A DNA stretch of 8,760 nucleotides. It comes from Methylococcaceae bacterium UBA659. GTDB lineage: Bacteria > Pseudomonadota > Gammaproteobacteria > Methylococcales > Methylomonadaceae. The stretch spans positions 1-8,760 of the forward strand of contig DBNZ01000169.1 of assembly GCA_002299495.1 (NCBI GenBank), in the 5' to 3' direction. Of this stretch, positions 6,605-8,760 are shown one piece after another; position 1 is the first letter of the stretch; each line of letters starts with the position of its first letter. Position numbers and translations under genes: made by a program. The notes under the pieces were generated by a model. It saw only the letters and a program-made list of their open reading frames with translations. It had not been told where the DNA came from and ran no database searches.

Positions 6605-8296
6605 ATGCCAATAACCATCGGATATTTTCACAAATTCCTGCGCCTATCGTTGCCCTTTTGGAGTAGCGAACACAAAACCAGCATCCGCCTTAGGACCCTA
6701 GCCTTAGTTATCCTGACCCTGCTGCAAATTAGCATCGCCGTCATCATCACCGATTGGAGCGCGGCTCTGTTCGATGCCTTAGAGCAGCGCTCCATGTCCG
6801 GCCTACTCAAGCAAATAGGTTTGTTAACGCTGATTTTTGTCGCCAACATCGCCGTCACCGGCAGCCATCTGAGCATAAAAAGAGACTTGCAAATCGATTG
6901 GCGTGATTGGTTGACCCACCAAGTCAACGCCCGCTGGATGCACAATGGCCGCCATTACTTGGTCACCCATATTGAAGGCGAACACGATAACCCTGATGGC
7001 CGCATCGCCGAAGACATCCGCATCGCCACCGAAGATGCGGTCACCTTGTTCCATTCGTTGCTGTACGCCTCTTTGCTGCTGGTAAGTTTCGCCACCTTGT
7101 TATGGAATTTGTCAGGCACCGTGATCTTAGATTTGTGGCTGGTAAAAATCCCGATTGAAGGCCATTTAGTCTGGATCGCCTTCGTCTACGCAATCGGCGC
7201 CTCGGTATTGGGCTGGTGGATTGGCAAACCTATGGTGGATGCCACCAATGCCAGACAAACCACAGAAGCCAATTTCCGCTTCGCTTTGGCCACCGCCCGC
7301 GAACATGCCCAACCCATCGCCCTGATTCATGGGGAATGCAGCGAAAACACCCGCTGCCACAAGCTTTTTATAGAAATAACTAAAGCCTTCCAACAACAAA
7401 CTGCGGCTTGGCGCAATATTTTGATGTTTAGCTCCGGTTATTCGGTGTTGTCCATGGCGTTTCCGATTTTGGTCTCGGCGCCACGCTACATTTTGGGCAG
7501 CATCACCTTAGGCGCCTTGATGCAATCCGTGCAAGCCTTCCAGCACATGGTCTCGGCCTTATCCTGGCCAGTCGACAACATGCCGGTGGTCGCCCAATGG
7601 CGGGCGTCCGTGGAACGGGTGCTAGGCCTGTTAGAAGCATTGGACAATCTGGAAGCAGAAATCGCCCGCCCCGACCCGAACCGGATCGTGCTGGACAAAA
7701 ACCCGGACCACAGCCTGAGCTTTGAAAATTTAAGGCTGACCAACCACAGCGGCGAAATTCTGATCGACCGTTTAGATACCGTCATCAACGCCGGCGAGCG
7801 GGTTTGGGTCGACGCCGACTCCGGCCTGGCAGCCAAATGGTTCAAGGCCATCGCCGGCTTATGGCCTTGGGGCAATGGCAGGATTGGCCTACCCGATGAT
7901 GAAGGGATGTTTTTCATGCCGCCTAGGCCTTATTTACCCGAAGGCAGCTTGCGTGAAGCCATATTCTATCCAGCATGTAACGGGCCTTTTCCAGACCAGG
8001 AGTTGAAAGAATGGCTAAAACTGGTGGATTTGGATGAACTGATTCCGAAGTTGGACCAATCCGAACACTGGAGCAAAGCCCTGTCACGGGAACAGCAACA
8101 GAGGCTGGGATTGGTTAGGCTGTTATTGAACAAACCCGCCTGGGTGTTGTTGCAAGAACCGTTCGACTCGCTTGACCCCGAAGGCGAGGTGATGATGTTG
8201 CGGATCATTTGCAAGGCATTGCCTAACGTGACTTTAATCACCATCACCAACCAACCGACCGCCGAAGCCTTCCATCAACGGCGCTTGGTGTTTTAG
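6605..8296 (+). CDS. YddA/SbmA-type ABC permease-ATPase fusion with a degenerate ATPase domain
   Basis: Half-transporter of 563 aa. The N-terminal part (about 1-330) is an ABC_membrane_2 (PF06472, SbmA/BacA-like) domain with hydrophobic segments near 30-50, 70-90, 145-165 and 190-210, and the family block NPDGRIAEDIRIAT. The C-terminal part (about 365-563) aligns with the nucleotide-binding domain, keeping GERV (397-400), AIAGLWPWG (415-423), RPYLPEGSLRE (from 441), SLD (522-524) and AFHQRRLVF at the end. The catalytic motifs have changed. Walker A is VDADSGLAAKW (402-412) instead of GxxGxGK[ST], the Q-loop Gln is Pro440, the signature LS[GL]GEQ is LSREQ (493-497), the Walker B Asp is Gln517 (Glu518 kept), and the H-loop His is Asn549. 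The frame is complete, with a good GGAG site 6 bases before ATG. ATP hydrolysis is therefore unlikely; it may be a regulatory or heterodimer partner, or use the membrane part alone. The substrate is unknown. Confidence 0.88.
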   Translation: MPITIGYFHKFLRLSLPFWSSEHKTSIRLRTLALVILTLLQISIAVIITDWSAALFDALEQRSMSGLLKQIGLLTLIFVANIAVTGSHLSIKRDLQIDWRDWLTHQVNARWMHNGRHYLVTHIEGEHDNPDGRIAEDIRIATEDAVTLFHSLLYASLLLVSFATLLWNLSGTVILDLWLVKIPIEGHLVWIAFVYAIGASVLGWWIGKPMVDATNARQTTEANFRFALATAREHAQPIALIHGECSENTRCHKLFIEITKAFQQQTAAWRNILMFSSGYSVLSMAFPILVSAPRYILGSITLGALMQSVQAFQHMVSALSWPVDNMPVVAQWRASVERVLGLLEALDNLEAEIARPDPNRIVLDKNPDHSLSFENLRLTNHSGEILIDRLDTVINAGERVWVDADSGLAAKWFKAIAGLWPWGNGRIGLPDDEGMFFMPPRPYLPEGSLREAIFYPACNGPFPDQELKEWLKLVDLDELIPKLDQSEHWSKALSREQQQRLGLVRLLLNKPAWVLLQEPFDSLDPEGEVMMLRIICKALPNVTLITITNQPTAEAFHQRRLVF

Positions 8297-8310
8297 TCAA
8301 CCCATCCACT

Positions 8311-8315
8311 GGAGG
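8311..8315 (+). promoter_or_regulatory. Strong ribosome binding site that sets the GH5 start
   Basis: A full GGAGG lies 8 bases before ATG 8324, in the 27-base gap after the ABC gene. It is the strongest Shine-Dalgarno in the window and fixes the GH5 start despite the missing 3' end. Confidence 0.8.
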
Positions 8316-8323
8316 ATCGGACA

Positions 8324-8760
8324 ATGAACCCGCTGTTTGAACACAAATACGGCAAAAAACTTCGCGGCGTCAACCTAGGCGGTTGGTTGGTAATTGAAAA
8401 ATGGATGACGCCTAGTTTGTTTGAAGGCTTGCAAGCCAAGGACGAAACCTCGCTCTGCGTCGAATTGGGCGGACGTGCCGAACAGACACTGAAACGGCAT
8501 TGGGACAGCTTCATCACCGAGCAAGACTTCGCCTGGTTGGCCCGCATCGGCATCAACGCGGTCAGGATTCCGGTCGGGCATTGGTTATTCGGCGCCAATT
8601 ACCCGTACCACCGCGCCTATGGCGATGTCCGCCATCCGTTTGTGGTCGGCGGCTTGGACGTGCTTGACCGCGCCTTCGCCTGGGCGGAAAAACACGGTTT
8701 GCTGGTGGTGCTGGACTTGCATGCCGCCCCTGGCTGCCAAAACGGTTTCGACAACGGCGG
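8324..8760 (+). CDS. Glycoside hydrolase family 5 protein, exo-1,3-beta-glucanase-like (3' end outside window)
   Basis: The first 145 codons of a gene that runs off the right edge without a stop. The product starts MNPLFEHKYGKK and then shows GH5 blocks in order: LRGVNLGGWL (13-22) and TPSLFEG (29-35), a TEQDF segment (65-69), the conserved Arg in AVRIPVGHW (Arg81), GGLDVLDRAFAWA, and DLHAAPG-QNGFDN (131-144) with the conserved His133. This pattern is close to that of fungal Exg1-type exo-1,3-beta-glucanases (subfamily GH5_9), which cleave glucose from beta-1,3-glucans. The two catalytic glutamates lie beyond the window and cannot be checked. There is no signal peptide or hydrophobic N-terminus, so the enzyme would be cytoplasmic unless exported in another way. 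It probably shares a transcript with the ABC gene 27 bases upstream. GH5 membership is secure; the subfamily and substrate are inferred. Confidence 0.88.
   Translation, partial: MNPLFEHKYGKKLRGVNLGGWLVIEKWMTPSLFEGLQAKDETSLCVELGGRAEQTLKRHWDSFITEQDFAWLARIGINAVRIPVGHWLFGANYPYHRAYGDVRHPFVVGGLDVLDRAFAWAEKHGLLVVLDLHAAPGCQNGFDNG

Noticed and set aside
7486..7917. Open frame of 143 codons on the minus strand
   Set aside because: It lies opposite the conserved ABC gene and has low-complexity Ser/Arg-rich content with no recognisable domain.
6605..8296. ABC gene as a plain pseudogene
   Set aside because: The frame is complete from a good ribosome site to the stop, flanking non-catalytic motifs are well kept, and a downstream gene is tightly spaced; the losses are confined to catalytic residues.
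6605..8296. SbmA/BacA peptide transporter proper
   Set aside because: SbmA/BacA lack a nucleotide-binding domain, while this protein has a clear, though degenerate, one; it fits the YddA-type fusion better.

Overview
The window reads as a chromosomal stretch from a moderate-GC gammaproteobacterium. The Lgt protein is of the usual proteobacterial type, and the genes are closely packed with short gaps. A methylotroph or chemolithotroph, possibly of the order Methylococcales, would fit, but that is inference and the sequence does not prove it. No rRNA, tRNA, CRISPR array, insertion sequence or phage gene was seen.

Layout, left to right. A GT4-like glycosyltransferase (94-1086, +) is followed by a 75-base gap with a plausible promoter and a leader hairpin. 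Next comes a two-gene unit (1162-5434, +): a 14-helix proton-translocating antiporter-like protein related to NuoM, then, 4 bases later, a large DUF2309/UPF0753 protein. This pairing is the hallmark of DAB/Mps energy-coupled inorganic-carbon (bicarbonate) uptake complexes, so I call the genes dabB-like and dabA-like. Convergent to them, 27 bases away, is lgt (5462-6250, -), which has a consensus -10 box. A 354-base gap separates lgt from a divergent unit on the + strand: a YddA/SbmA-type ABC permease-ATPase fusion (6605-8296), then, 27 bases later, the start of a GH5-family glucanase (8324 to the window edge) that resembles fungal-type exo-1,3-beta-glucanases.

Two observations stand out. (1) The antiporter-like partner of DabA has lost three of the charged residues that carry protons in NuoM (positions of the TM5 Glu, TM7 Lys and TM12 Glu), while the TM8 Lys and TM11 His remain. 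(2) The ABC protein has an intact 563-codon frame, but its ATPase domain has lost Walker A, the Walker B Asp, the Q-loop Gln, the signature Gly and the H-loop His together. It is therefore a pseudo-ATPase by sequence. Both cases look like retained proteins with a changed mechanism rather than decaying pseudogenes.

How the genes work together: DabB-like and DabA-like should form one membrane complex that turns an ion gradient into directional CO2 hydration and bicarbonate accumulation. Lgt is an unrelated housekeeping gene. The pseudo-ABC protein and the GH5 protein are probably co-transcribed, but a shared function is only suggested by position.
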